Assembly (NCBI GenBank): GCA_027919835.1
Contig: JANVFP010000003.1
Span: 1,178,001 to 1,242,000, forward strand
DNA length: 64,000 bases
Direction: 5' to 3'
DNA from: Lentinula raphanica
Taxonomy: Eukaryota; Basidiomycota; Agaricomycetes; Agaricales; Omphalotaceae
The position numbers were made by a program, and so were the translations under genes. The notes below the pieces were generated by a model, which was not told where the DNA came from, searched no databases, and saw nothing but the letters and a program-made list of their open reading frames with translations. Positions 1 through 12,532 of this stretch are shown here, piece by piece (within the stretch, counting starts at the first letter, position 1; the number at the start of each line of letters is the position of its first letter).

Positions 1-1061
1 CAAACGGAAACCCACTTTGCTAACAGCTGCTACCGCACTTATCTTCTCTTCCATGGATAACGTTTCCATTTTCCTTTCCTCGTCCGCGTCGCCTTCTTCT
101 CCTTCGGCGGATTTATCAAGGTCAGTGCCCAGTCGGAGAATGGCTGTTTGAAGGACAGTTTGCACCCAGCCTAGAGATAGGGCACAGTCTCGATCTAGAG
201 AGGCAGAGAATGGATGAAAGAGAAAATTAGTGATGGTTCAACCCTTCCTTCCAAGCACTCATGACGCCAAGAATAACTCAAAACACCAACTCACAAGGAA
301 CAACCAATGGTTTAACCCCTTCCCTATGCTTAAACGCCTTGACCCCGGTATGCATGATACCGACCTTATCCATGTACGCCCACGTCTTTCCTGCTGGGTC
401 GGAGTAATCAGAAGTGAGGACGCGCCGGGCCCACGATTTCATAAAGATCTTGCGATAGATGAGTTGCGGACTGGAGAGCGTGAGATCTTCCAGTTTCGAA
501 GGAAGGGGTCCGTCAAAACCCTGGTGGAGAGGGAAATGAGTAAGTAAAGGTCCAAGGAGATACTCAGCGAAGCTTACCTCGTTTCTTTGTAGGAAGATCT
601 ATGGATCAGACAAAAAAGAAGTCAGTCCAGTCTTTGTGGCTCGAAGAATGAGAAAAAGACCTCACTTGTTTCGTGACATCAAACTCGAACAGTTTTGAAT
701 ATAGCTCGTCAACCACCTGTGGAATCAAATCATTCACCAAAGGTGCGACCTTGTGTAGAATGTCCTGGTCTGCTTTCCGGAAAAGGATGAAGTCTTTGAG
801 GTAGTTTATTCGGTCATGAAGGGAGGTACGAAGGAGTTCGGGGGAAATTTCTTGTGTCGGAGGGTTAAGGGGATCGAAGAGAGCGGGTGAGATGGGGCAG
901 GTGTTGTTGGGATCGGTAGGTTCGTGAGGGAAAGGACATTCAGATGGAGGTTTATCGGCGTGTGGTGTACGTTGTGACTCTGACTCTTTATCAGCATCTC
1001 CATTCATCAGAGATATCGATGAAACTTCTGTGGTAATTGTGTCGATTGGGACTGGAGACAT
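1..1061 (-). CDS. Protoglobin / globin-sensor domain protein, 3' part off the window
   Basis: This encodes a fungal protoglobin-type haem protein. The family binds gaseous ligands through a haem; its role in fungi is not settled. ATG at 1061. Exons on the minus strand: 1061-666, a 21-nt microexon 598-578 (IFLQRNE), 520-295, and 194 to beyond base 1. All junctions are GT-AG and keep frame. Residues 1-75 are a Pro/Ser/Glu-rich, low-complexity head. The globin fold starts near RINYLKDFILFRKAD and continues through LIYRKIFMKSWARRV, TWAYMDKVGIMHTG, KHREGV and YRDCALSLGWVQTVL, which follow the family pattern. The His of GIMHTG is the natural candidate for the proximal haem ligand, from family knowledge. 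The C-terminus becomes acidic and charged before the window edge. Family assignment is firm; the haem ligand is inferred. Confidence 0.85.
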
Positions 1062-1792
1062 TTGGTGAGGTAGGGAAGTAATTGAGCTCAGTTCGGATGC
1101 ACAGATTGCTTATAACCCTTCTGTTACCAGGTACGATTACAGTCTTCAGGCAGTCGAGAACGCGTCGAGAATTGCAAGCTATGATTTTCGGGGATAAGTG
1201 TATGTTCTCGAGCGTGTCATATAACAATCAGCCCAGTTCATGTTAAAGAAAGAGTCCAGACTGTAAGAGGAGAGAATTGTAAATCCGGAGCGAGTCGGGT
1301 CGGGTAACTGTCGGTGTGAGTAATTCTAGTTGACAAACTGGGTCCCCGGTATTGACCTTCGTTCATGCTCTGGTGAAAGGGAACACCCATTTTGCGAGAA
1401 CATATGAGGTGCCCTAAGGCTCCCTCACTTATCCTTTCGTTATGAATGCTCATGCCAGGCCTTATTATGTGTCGTTTCGTTGACCGAATATGTCACTCTA
1501 GTCGACCGAGCGGCGAGAAGGCTTCGGGAGAAGCGATCTTCTAGCGAGGTTCGATCAATGGCGATGATTAAAGGCTATTACCCACTTATCTACTGAGTAT
1601 TCCCCACTCACTTCCTGCAACATCCTCCAAGCGAACGATATTACAATGGATTGTGGAGGTCAGCCTTACTTACGAGATTGTAGTAATGATATTCCCCACA
1701 TAGGATCGTGGGAAAGAACTTCAAGAGTCTGTTGATAGGAATTTTTTAAATTATTGCCTTACTCAGTTCCAACTTGTACATTCCTTACTTCC
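1062..1792. other. Divergent intergenic region (protoglobin / Pro-Ser-rich gene)
   Basis: This is the shared upstream region of two divergently oriented genes. Short frames here have no recognisable protein character. No repeat or RNA gene was seen. Confidence 0.5.
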
Positions 1793-4198
1793 ATGGCAGA
1801 CGCAAAGCTAAGAGCGCTGAGCTCACAGTATAATGGTACGTACAAAAAAGCGCTGCAGAGCCTCAATAAACTCTCTTCACAGCAAAGCCGGCGTCTGGGG
1901 ACCCGGATATTCCCCGCAGACGAATTTCACATCGCCACACCCAGAGTAGTCCAGCTATGCCTCCAGTTCCTGCGCTGAGCTTTTCTTCATCTTCGTCCTC
2001 ACGAACAAGTACTTCGGAAAGCATTTTGGCAACCCCGGTGAACAGTGTATTCAACGGCTACATTCCCCGGATTCATCTGTCAGAAATCGTTGACAACAGC
2101 GACGATGAAGACAACATGGATACGCCGACACCCACGCCTTCGCCTAAAGTCAAAGCGCGAACTCCGTCGCGTATCACCTCAGCTCATTACACTGCTCTTG
2201 CTGGTCAAAATTCCAGTATGCTCCGAAAATTATCCCTCAACCGATCAGAGTACTTTTCTCGGACACTCACACCTCCACCACGTGCGAAACCGTCCCTGTC
2301 CATGTCTGCGGAGATTCATCCTCGTGTCGAAAGTGTGTCTGCTGGACGTGTCTCTGCTCCTAAACCACGAAGAGCTTCTCAGCTTACTTCTCCCATGTCC
2401 CTAGCGAGTTTTTCACTTCCTGCTTCTCCTCTCCATCAGACAACCATGCTTCCTTCATCAAACCAGCAACGACCAATGAGTCGTTCAGAGCATCTACTTA
2501 GGTCAGCATTGCGGAAGGATGAATTTGCTCAGGGGACTTCCTCGTCGTCAAATTCCCCAGCTAAGAATAGTCCCAAAGTCCATCGTCGACGGCATTCGCA
2601 TTCCACTGTTTCTGCTGATTCATCCTTCGCCCAACACAACCCTATCCTCTATCCTTTGGCAACAGGTCTCATCGCATCGCCATCGTCATCCGCGGGAAGG
2701 AATACGCCCACGCTTCGGCCTCGTCCGGTCTCGCCCGTACACACAAAATCTGCCCCGGTGACCCATACGATGCACACGAGGCTTAGTCCTCGCTCTCAAT
2801 CATATTCTCATGCATTGAACGAAGTTCCGGCTACGACATCTGTCAGACCGTTGACCCCTCATGAGCAAGTGCTGCGAGCCAGATTGGAAAGAGTGTTGAG
2901 CGCGGGAAGTGTCGCATTGCCGCCTTCGTATCAGTATGGGAATGCTACACGTAGCAATTGTTCTTCCTCCAGTGCCGATGATGAATCCTTTACTTCCTAT
3001 CACGATTTGTTGGAAGAGTATGGGTATTATCCTGATTTGCGCCAGACGAGTTCGAGAAGAGCAGAAAAGAAGGAACATAGGGCAAGTGCTCCCGCGAGTG
3101 GTTATGGTTTCTTGGGGTGGTTGTGGAGATCAACAGAGCTAGATGAGGAAGAGGTTTGTGCTGATATATCGCTCTTATTGTTTTATCGATTGCTCATATC
3201 GTCATCAGATTTCCGAACCGCCAGTAGCTCCACCAACGCCAGTCCGTCGAAAAGCACCGTCCCAAGTCGATGACCATGATGAAGGCAAGATCCGAAATAC
3301 TCCCAGCTCTCCTCGTACACCACGTACGGCCGGACTTCAGAATACTTTGAACTCCTCGCCGTCTTTGTCGCCTTATCGCACTTCATCTCCTTATCGTACC
3401 TCATCACCTCAGCTGTCATCATCGCCGTCTCGTTCACGTGCACACACCCAACCTCTGCCATCATCACCGAATCGTTCGCCGTATGGACAAGGTTATGCCT
3501 ACTCCCCTAAGCCGAAACATGCTTTCTCCCTTGGCGCGGTCCCTAGCATTGACCGTGATACCAGCGTGAATGTTGCTGAAAGCGGTGGCCCAGGCGAGGC
3601 AAGAGCAGGCGGGAAAGGCAGAATGCTCACTCCACCTCCTACGCCGCCTCGTACCGAAAGCATGCTTTTTGCAGAAGGATCCGGCGGAGAAAATCTTGTG
3701 CAGGTCGATTCACCCATGGATTTATCCTATCGCGAGCCTGATTTTGGATCACAGGAGAAGAATGCAGACCTTGAGGTGTCGTTAACAAGACGGCGAGACT
3801 CGTCTGCGAATTTAGGTCAAACTCAAAAGAGTTTAGGCCTTGGAAGACCAGGTGCAAAACGCTCCGATGCTTCTGTTTCATCCACTGTATCCACCTCTCC
3901 TGAGGTCCCTATATCCGTCGGAGTCATGTCCAAAGATAACGCGGATTTCACCAGTCCCTCGCTTTCTCCAATAATCAGCCCAACAAGCGCGTTGAGCACT
4001 ACTTCGTCGTTCAATGCTCGCACTGCTTCTTTGCAATGTCGACAAATGGACGGGTATATCTCATTCGCCAGCATCGAGGGACTAGGGGAGCCTCCGGCTA
4101 GTGCGGTACCGACGGACAACGGTGATGCAGGAAGTATGACTGATGAAAATCGTGATAGCCAAAGGAAAGGGTTGTTCGGGAGACTGTTTGGACGGTGA
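1793..4198 (+). CDS. Pro/Ser/Thr-rich protein of unknown function
   Basis: No family was recognised. Exons 1793-1835, 1955-3153 and 3209-4198 join in frame to 743 aa. The introns are GTACGT...CAG and GTTTGT...CAG. The start at 1793 sits in a good context (ttccATGgc) and gives the tiny first exon MADAKLRALSSQYN. The protein is almost entirely low complexity: many SP, TP and PPTP motifs (TPTPTPSPKVKARTPS, LTPPPTPPRTES), acidic patches (DNSDDEDNMD) and basic patches. This looks like a disordered phospho-target. The only compact motif is GYGFLGWLWRS at the end of exon 2, and the extreme C-terminus RKGLFGRLFGR is amphipathic. No signal peptide or membrane segment is visible. Its neighbour is the polarity regulator SOG2, but no functional link is shown. 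The gene model is confident; the function is unknown. Confidence 0.75.
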
Positions 4199-4804
4199 AC
4201 AGGTGGGTTCCTGCAACTTGTATCAACTCTCGTGTTTCTGTATATATCATTTCCACCTTGTTTTTTTTCTGGTTTCTGGGTACCTGTGTCATTTTAATAT
4301 GCAATTCTTCCCTTCTCTTGTTGTTCTATTTATCCGTCCTGAAATGAGTGGACCGTATCCTACATGTACATATGTCGGTCTTCTGGGACAGACATCCTAA
4401 TTATGCTATCATCAATGCTCGTTTTATTCCTTGATTGCTGTACATACTATTCATTCATTACACTTCTTGCACACATGGATGTCGCATTTTGCTCTGCTCT
4501 GCGAACTTTGCTATCGTTCTTGATATTTGGAAACCTGGCAGAGCCAGATGCAAAAATTTGAAGAAACTTATAGATAAAATCATACAAGCTACAGTAGATA
4601 CACGAATTTTGTAGCTGCTCTGTACATACACCCGTAGATTAAAAAATCCAAGTTCTAATGTTGAAAAAGTTGACGCCCAAGCGCTAATCAACAAGTTTGG
4701 CCGAAAAATTCACACAGTGCTTAGTTTGGGAACAGGTTGTTCATGACCTGTGCAGTGTCCTCAGCCAACGTCGTCCTCTTCAACTCGCTTGCCTCCGTTC
4801 ATTC
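4199..4804. other. Intergenic, T-rich 3' flank and SOG2 promoter
   Basis: AT-rich sequence between two genes on the same strand. Frames here are short and lack protein character. An in-frame upstream ATG at 4697 would extend SOG2 by 36 residues, but that extension has no family-like content. Confidence 0.45.
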
Positions 4805-7800
4805 ATGTCGCTGCTGAATGCTGAGCGTTCAGTGCTTCCATCGCCGAGTTCTCGCAGGAATGGCGCATCTCCGCCTATGTCTCTTTCTTCAAGTCACATA
4901 CAAGACGCTTTAGCCCGGTCCAATGATGGCGGGGCAACACTTGTGCTCATGAAGAAGAATCTCACCGATGTCGGTAGCGACGCTGCAGAAGAACTCGCCA
5001 CTATAGGTCGAGATTCTCCTGAAGACGAGAGCAGAGTTCAGAGGTGTGTGTCTACGAAAGTCCACGCTCCTTTTGAGCTGTGACTGACTGTCATCAGGAT
5101 ATCGCTCGGATACAACCGGCTGTCTACTTTGCCAATGGAGTTCGCGCTGCTGTCGCGTATTAGGTATCTGAATTTGAAGAGTAACTGTTTTACTGTGTTT
5201 CCGGACGTGGTGCGTAGACGACTCCTCTTATGCTATGTAACTGAAACCGACTATCTTGTCAGCTCACCCTTATGCCTGCTCTCGACACTCTTGATATCAG
5301 CCACAACAAGATTAAACGACTACCCTCACAACCTGGCCATCTTGTCAACCTCCGAGTGAGTGAATCACTTGAATCCGACCTTGCAGGACGTTCAACCGGG
5401 GTTTTATTCAGGTGTTTTGTTTCTCTCGGAATAGGGTTACCAAGCTCCCTGTCTACCTCCCGAGGTTTCACAAACTGAAAGTTCTGCAAATCGACAAGAA
5501 TCCTATAGAGTGGCCACCCAAGGCTGTGATAGAACCTCCGGAATTGGTAGCTGACGGAGCAAAAAGCTCATTAGGTTGGATCACGAACATTCAGAAATGG
5601 ATTGAGGCCGAAATCAACTCTCAGAATTTCACTCACGATGATTCCGGTTTTAGTGAGCAGCATGACCTAGACAGCAAGCTGTATGAGATCTCGCCTCTTT
5701 TTCGGATGCATTGGCTTACTTTGATATACAGGGATGAAGCTTATTCCATGTGGTCTTCGCGTCTTCCCCGAACTGACAGCGAGTTCGACGATGGAGTGAC
5801 CCCTCATGCACGTTCTTTCTCCATAGATTCAAATTTTTCCACGTCCTCGGCCACGGAATCGCTCAACCTCAATACACCTGCCTCTTCTTACGGACAACCT
5901 GACCGACCACCACCTCTACATTTGGGAATCCTTCAGTCCTACAGTGAAGAACCCTCCCCAACACGCTCCATAGAAAGTTATCTACCCAGTCCTGCAGACT
6001 CAGAGTCATTCTTTGACAATGCGTCAATACGTGGTGTCAATCATCATGCAGAGCAACGGTCTCAGTCGCAGCAACAGCACGCACGGAACGCGTCCTATGC
6101 TGCTGGGAGCATCCGTAGTTCCAACCGCTCAGATTTTTTGATGAAAAAGAGTATGCCTGATCTCCGTACAGCCAAACTCAATTTTTCAAAGAAGCCTGTT
6201 CCTGAATCTTTACCCCCGCCACTTACGCATGGAGACAGGGGATTCAACGCTAGTTCGTCGTCTGCCACCTCTGCTTCCTCCAGTACTCCGACAAACGCCC
6301 GACCACACTTGTATCATCATCATGACGACTCTTTCTCTATACCCTCTCCTCTCTCACAAAGACAGGACTCCAGTGGAAGTTCAAACACATCACAGTCTCG
6401 CAATATCCGTGGACCATTGGCAGCCCCTAAGGACAAAGATCCTGTGGCCCGAGCTTCGCCAACTCGAGCCGTTCCATCCATGGCATTCGAGCGGAACTCT
6501 TACTTTCGACGAATATCCTCCCTTCCTACGGCGACGATCACGAATACACTTCCCGCCCCTTTACTCAATCTCATCGACACAGCGCGCAGTATCCTGTTCG
6601 CTGTTTGTCAGATATATCAAACACTTGAGCATTACACTCTCCATCACACGATTGATGACAGACTTTCATCTGTTCTGAAAAAGGTACTACATCCAGCCAG
6701 CGCAGATATGATGCAATTCATCAACTCACTGGATCGATTTGATGCAATGAGTCGGAAGACGGTGCCACCCCCGACTGTTTGTCGCGGAGTAGTTGAAAGT
6801 TGTCGGGATACAGTGGCAGTGTTTGGGAAAACCGTCGGCGTGTTGTCGTTGCAGCTGAAGGTCATCGTGAGCGTGGACGATTTACGCTATGTCAGGGCAC
6901 TCTTGATCCAACTTTATGGTGCTGCAGCGGAGATCTCCCTTGCATGGCAGAAGATGATACCATTGATGGATTCTATCAAACCCTATCTGCACTCCAAGCC
7001 ATTCCCAGCACCTTCTCCACCCAATCATATTGGTTTCGGAAACATTGACTCTGCACCTGTGTCAGCACCGCTTCTGCCCAATTCAACATCGTTTTCAGAT
7101 GGGAATCCCCCGTCGCATCTGTTGTCCCTTCGGGCCAACTCAGCTGGCGTCAGGACTCACGCGGTCAGACGACACGCAGGTTCATTCAGCTCGAAAGACG
7201 TGGAGATTGGCAAGACCCTTCCTTCATGTGATGAGATGCCTTCTTTCTCGGGAGGAATAGCACTTCATACGCCTACACTTCGTACACCGAAACGAACGTT
7301 TGGAACCGCAACGACACCGACGACTGTGACAGTCCAAGCCCCCTCGCCAAGCGGTCCTATTTCATCGCCAGCCTCCAGTTTGTCGACAAATCCTTCCATG
7401 GCTTCACTGGTCGACACTTCTCGTGCAGTAGCCCACAGTACGCATTCACATTCTCGCTCAGAGTCGCAAACGTCTTTACACGCTGGGTCTTCTTCAAACA
7501 CGTCCTCCTCTGCCGCATCTTCTCCATCCTTACCTCCCCCTAAAGCGACATCGTTTTTAGAATTACCTTCCACATCGAAAACGCTTGTAGATCACGAAGC
7601 ACTACAGGCTGTGCAGACCGCAGTTGATGTGGCCCCGACAGTTTGGGATATGATAGAGAACGTCCTACTGGGTGATGAAGGCACAAGCGTTAAAGCAGGC
7701 GTGAACTCGCAAGATGTGAAGGACAACCTTGATAGTGCCCGGGCAATCACAGCAAGATTGACTGAATGTCTTCATACGATAAGGAACAAAGAGGGTGGTG

Positions 7801-8454
7801 ACGTCGGAGCGGAAAGGAAGAACTTCAAAGAGGATGCACATCTTTTCTTGAAGGTTAGTTTTCTTTTGATCGTGAGCATCAAAATCCTGAAGCTTTCTTT
7901 CGCAGTCGGTAGTGCAATTGTCTAATGCTATCAGGACGTATGGCGGCGTTCGCTCACAGGCTCTTCGTAGCAACATGGTCAAGTTGACCAATTCGACCGA
8001 GGAATTTGCTATCCTCTTACATGTCTCTTCGTTCTCTCCTTCTCCAACGCCTTCTGCTGCTGCTGCCTCTTCGTCACTACGACCTTATTCTCCGTCTCCA
8101 ATGCATAACACACCAATATCCGCAATTCCTTCGCCTTCACCTTCTGTGTTTTATTCCCAGTCACAAACCAGTCTGCTTCACCTTCCAGAAGCAGATCATC
8201 GAGGACTGGGATTGGGACCGGCTCTTTCCAGAAGTCGGAGCGCACAAGCTTCGACGACAAATCAACTGCCTCCGTCTCCAGCTCCAACAGAAGCTCCGAG
8301 GAGTGCCCAACCTTTACAATCATTCAAGTTACCGGCACTGAGACGTTTGAGAGATCGAGATAGGGAGTCAACTCTGAACAGTCTGCGAGCAGAAGGGAAC
8401 AGTAGCGGGGTAGGGATCCAGGCTCATGGAATCACTGGAAACGATCCAGGATGA
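4805..8454 (+). CDS. SOG2: SOG2-like leucine-rich-repeat protein of the RAM signalling network
   Basis: In yeasts Sog2 is an essential part of the RAM/MOR pathway (NDR kinase Cbk1, Mob2, Tao3, Hym1) that controls polarised growth and cell separation. Exons 4805-5043, 5098-5209, 5263-5355, 5412-7853 and 7906-8454 join in frame to 1144 aa. About three to four leucine-rich repeats lie at residues 80-170: [39 protein letters not shown] and [14 protein letters not shown]. Introns fall at the repeat boundaries. The helical Sog2 domain starts near residue 532 ([20 protein letters not shown]) and runs to about 660 ([11 protein letters not shown]). A second helical piece is near residues 720-900, split by the last intron. 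Long Ser/Pro-rich linkers separate these and the tail is disordered. The start was chosen where family-like sequence begins ([10 protein letters not shown]). The assignment rests on LRR plus Sog2 order and composition. Confidence 0.85.
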
Positions 8455-8822
8455 TATCGTTTCGATGACTCGAGATATTGTTTTTTGGTACACAGGTTGT
8501 AATTATTATTTTTATTCTGGCCCTTCTTCAGCCTTTTCCCCTCCGGTCCTTTCATTTAATCACTTTCTGTTGGTTGCTATATACTGTACTTGAATATATC
8601 ATCAACGTAGTCGTATAAGGTCGAATACCGACTACTTAGTCTATCATCTTCATCTCACTTTTTGTCAATCACATACGTTTTGTTGTTCTCAAGGATGTTT
8701 GAGAAGATTCTGAAGAATGTCTCTAGAAATAAATTTCCTCCGTACCGAGCTACTGTGGTATATACACGCAAACATAGATCGAGAAGAAAAGACAGCAGAT
8801 CAAGATATAGCTACCTAGGTGA
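8455..8822. other. Convergent intergenic region
   Basis: T-rich 3' ends of SOG2 (+) and the MPP6-like gene (-). Frames crossing it are shadows. Confidence 0.4.
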
Positions 8823-9698
8823 TCAGACCGTAGATTTCTTCTTTTTTTTGCGGGTTGGGCCTTCGGCTTCCCGATCTGGCTGTGTGCTTGATATTTGTCG
8901 TTCCCGTTTGATCTTCACTTCACGAGCGGCGGTGATGATCTCTCCGTCAACTGAGGCAGGATGAGCAGAACCCTTAGGTTCATCAACACCAGCCGGTTTC
9001 AAGAAAGCAGGCGAGGCAGGGATCTGTACAGCAGACACGAGGTGACTTTTTGTTGGAAGCCGTAGATCAGTGCCAACTTGGGAAGTGTCGAAGATGGCAA
9101 GTTTGGCGGATTTCACAGTGGTAGTTCGACTGCTACTAGTAATACTAGTAGTAATGCCACTACTGGATTTGGGTTTACGTGTGGTTGGTTTCGAGGAGAG
9201 ATCAGCCGAAGGAACAACTGATTCTGTTTCAACTGACGAAGGAGATGGAGGCGGTGGTTGATCAACTGTTGCCTGAAAGAGAGAGTACGAAACTTGGTCA
9301 ATGCATCAATAGCTGAATGCTCGACAAGTGGATACCTTGACTTCTCTGCCTCGCTTGAAGAGACGGCGCCCTTTTGGTACGTCGGCAGACCTTGAAGGAC
9401 CAGGAGTTGCTGAAACCGGGGGAAACAGAAAAGGGAGATAAGAAGATTCGTGGCTAACAGCGTCGCTGGAACGTTCCATGTCAAAAATCCGAATCGGATT
9501 GTTGAAACAAAGGGAATCAAAAACCTACTCTGAACCACCGGGTCCCCAAGACTCTCGAATTTCCTTTGCAATCTCCCATCGACCATCATCCTCGACGTGA
9601 GCCTTTTCGAGCTCTACTTCTTTGAGTTGTTTAGCTCGTTGTGCATTTTGCATAAACCTCAGGCCGAGAGTTCCGCTGCTCAGCTGTTTAGCTGACAT
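8823..9698 (-). CDS. M-phase phosphoprotein 6 (MPP6)-like exosome cofactor
   Basis: MPP6 proteins are RNA-binding cofactors of the nuclear exosome in rRNA and noncoding RNA processing. Exons on the minus strand: 9698-9529, 9465-9336 and 9272-8823, totalling 249 aa with all junctions in frame. The N-terminal signature is clear: KQLSSGTLGLRFMQNAQRAK, then a charged helix ending RWEIAKEIRESWG. Exon 2 gives ESSYLPFLFP and, after a gap, GRRLFKRGREVK, the second conserved block of the family. The C-terminal third is a basic tail ending in a lysine run (RKKKKKSTV), likely for nucleolar targeting or RNA binding. An upstream in-frame ATG at 9806 adds 36 residues with no family match, so 9698 was preferred. 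Confidence 0.85.
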
Positions 9699-9974
9699 TT
9701 TCCGAAATCGAGGATGTCGTGAACGCGAGAGCCAATTATGTAATTTGGATATATTCTTTCTCAGAATCTCTCCAACTGACACTATTGTCACTGTACTTAG
9801 CATCAACTTATACTTTGGCTCAACTTTGCTCGCGCTTGCACTCGAATTGATTCAAACTGGCTATCCCCCAGCGGGCAATTAGACTGTTGGATGATGAAGA
9901 TGCAGAGGATTTAAGATACAAATCCGTCGAAGCACTCGCTCACTCCGAATATCTTCACTCCCCTTTCTGACATC

Positions 9975-11600
9975 ATGTTCAACTCAGAGCTAATACTAGA
10001 TACCCAAACTCAAATGTGAGTTTTGCCACTCTACCACTTCATCTTTGCCGATTAGTTGCAGGTTTTAGGATTACTCTATCTATTTTGTAGAACTCTGTAA
10101 GTATTCTTTCATACAATCAGTCCTTAACAGTGACTGATTCCTTTGTCTTGGCTTGCAGCAATCATTGTTTACGATTATCTCCTCACTCTTGACGCCGAGG
10201 TTGAAAGATACTGGATTCTAAGGACAAGAAAAGATCTTACGCTCTCAATCGCGCTCTTTTTATCAATCGTTATCTAACCCTCTTGGGTATTTTTCCTATA
10301 TTTGTGTTTACATTATGGCCAGAACTCATTCCGGGGCTTATGGTGAGTGGGAGTGCATTGTTGTCGGAAGAAAGTAGCGCAGCATGGAGTGTCATTCTAC
10401 AGAGGTAAGTACCGTGATGGACAAAAACTCTGAATCATAACCAAGTGATCATGGCTACTTAGTACTGAATTTTCTCTTTAATAGATGTAGCAGGACTCTC
10501 GACATGATGCACTGGATTTATATCGCATTGGAGATGTCCACAGTGAATCGTGAGTGGGATTTTGTGTAACTTCAAAGAGTGATGTATAGTTTCAATCACC
10601 GACTTACAGTCCTCTTCATAATCCGGACATATGCTTTATATGGTTGTCATAGGTGGACTTGGGTGTTTTTAGGTGCCTTATGGGTATGCATCTGGGCAAA
10701 CAGTCTTGTCAGTAATCTTCCATCTTTCAAGACTTTCGTACATCAGTCATTGATACTGGTCTACCCTACAGTGGCAGTTATACCTTGCCAGTAAAACAAA
10801 CTTGGAGCAACCACCCTTTTCCGGCGGTCAAATAAACTGCATAGCAGGAGACACCCGTCAACAGTGAGCCACTTGAATGCTTTTTGTAGCAATCTTTTTG
10901 ATGACTAGATTTGGCTTGTGGTACATGCAGAGCACTCTGTAAGTATATGCTTTTGTCAGAGTGAAAATTTCAATTCTGATACAGCCAGATAATGTTTACG
11001 CTTGGGCCGGGATTGTCATATTTGATGTCTGTGTCTTTGCTATGACACTTTGGAAGACATTGAGGATGAGGGGGCTATTTCTTCGCAGAGGGATAGGAGC
11101 TATGCTAATGCGAGACGGTAAGAGCATCCTTCTTTATTCCTGCAACCATTCATCTCACACTGGCATCGGTATGATACATGTCAGGTGCAATATATTTTGG
11201 GGCTGTAGCTCTTCTCAACTCTATAAACATCCTCTTCTTCTAAGTATGTCCTTTTTGAACTTGATCTGTGCCTCCTCTGATCTGTATCCAACTCGCTACA
11301 GTTTAGCTCGGTAGATCTTCATCGACTTATCTATCTGTTGTTCTCTTTATGTTGATGCTGAGATTCTGCAGGACTTGACAAGGGGATTGCTGTCCACTTT
11401 TAGCAGTGTGTAAGTTCCGATCTGCTTTCATATAAATGACTGCATGTGCTGACTCCCAGTTTGTGTCTCAGAATGGCAAGTATTCTGATGTCCCACTTGA
11501 TGTTGGGATTGAAGGGTAGACTGGCAGTATATGATGGAACTTGAAGTACTGGCGGTCCCTTTGAAACTCGAACAGTTGCATTGAAGATCACTGATCTGAT
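9975..11600 (+). pseudogene. Decayed DUF6533-domain multi-pass membrane protein gene
   Basis: This is a remnant of the large basidiomycete DUF6533 family, a membrane protein family of unknown function. The exon series is still readable in order: DYSIYFVEL, then IIVYDYLLTLDAEVERYW, ALFINRYLTLLGIFPIF, IIRTYALYGC, AWAGIVIFDVCVFAMTLWKT, GAIYFGAVALLNSINILF, TRGLLSTFSS and SILMSHLMLGL. Typical small introns separate these blocks. Three lesions are visible. There is an in-frame TAG at 10066-10068 just after the first acceptor. A one-base loss in the T-run near 10258 puts the LDAEVERYW and INRYLTLLG blocks in different frames. A TAA at 11241-11243 stands where a splice donor is expected. Sequencing error could explain the T-run but not all three. 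Confidence 0.75.
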
Positions 11601-12532
11601 AAGTGTATCCTACCCACCTCGGTTTCACCCGGTGACTCCCGGTCATTGAATAAGTCTCGCTCTACTGCTGTTTGATGCTGGCTAACAAAGCGTTGAATAA
11701 CCTGAACTCAAGTAAACCTTTTGACACGGCCTCTGGTTGCACAAGATTTGTGCGAGTCCACACTGCTGGTGCTCGATGCTTCTCTGACTCTTCAGCCTCT
11801 GCACTCAACTCTCAGCAATATCTTGCAGACCGTTGATGAACACATGCGAACGAGTTATCTTGGCAGTATCGTGAGTATCTTGATGTCGCACGGGGCGGGC
11901 TGGGGCGGGCTCACAACGATAACAGTTTCCAGTGTCAAAACTTGAATTAATTGACTTTTCCAACGTGTACCATGCCGCTTCAGCTCTCATGGAGATCCTC
12001 GGCTCTAGAGGCGTCGTGTCAATGGAATGGACGAGTTCAGGCTTATCCAGGAGTCTGGATCGGTGATTGAGTGACCACTGACCATGACCATGACAAAACG
12101 GAACCTCCTTAACAGCATGTGCATTGTGCACGGTGCCTATGGCTACGTAGGATGGCTTGCATTTATCCAGCTCAACAGCTTTCTATCTCTTTGAGGAAAG
12201 ACAGTGAGTAGTAATTCAGCCAATTGAAGACCATTGCATGGTCTTCGCAACTCTTCTCTCTCAGGCTTTGCCGAAATACCGTCAAGATTCTGTGTGTGCA
12301 CAGGTCTATAGTACGTTGATCGATGGATTCTATACAGTTCTGACTTCAGGACGGCTTGTTTTCACCTTTATTCCGCTACTACATTCAGACACGGCAGCTT
12401 TTGAAACTGCACACTCTGTAGTAAGGCATGGCAAAAGCGATGAACTTGGCGCAATCTCTGGAGGTATAAGAAGACGAGGAATTCTGCCTCGTTCACTCAA
12501 TCTCAAAGTCTCGAAAACCCTCAGGAATTAGT
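11601..12532. other. Intergenic, probable further gene debris
   Basis: No intact gene was recognised. Short frames do not join through plausible introns into a family-like protein. It may hold the degraded tail of the DUF6533 pseudogene. Confidence 0.4.
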
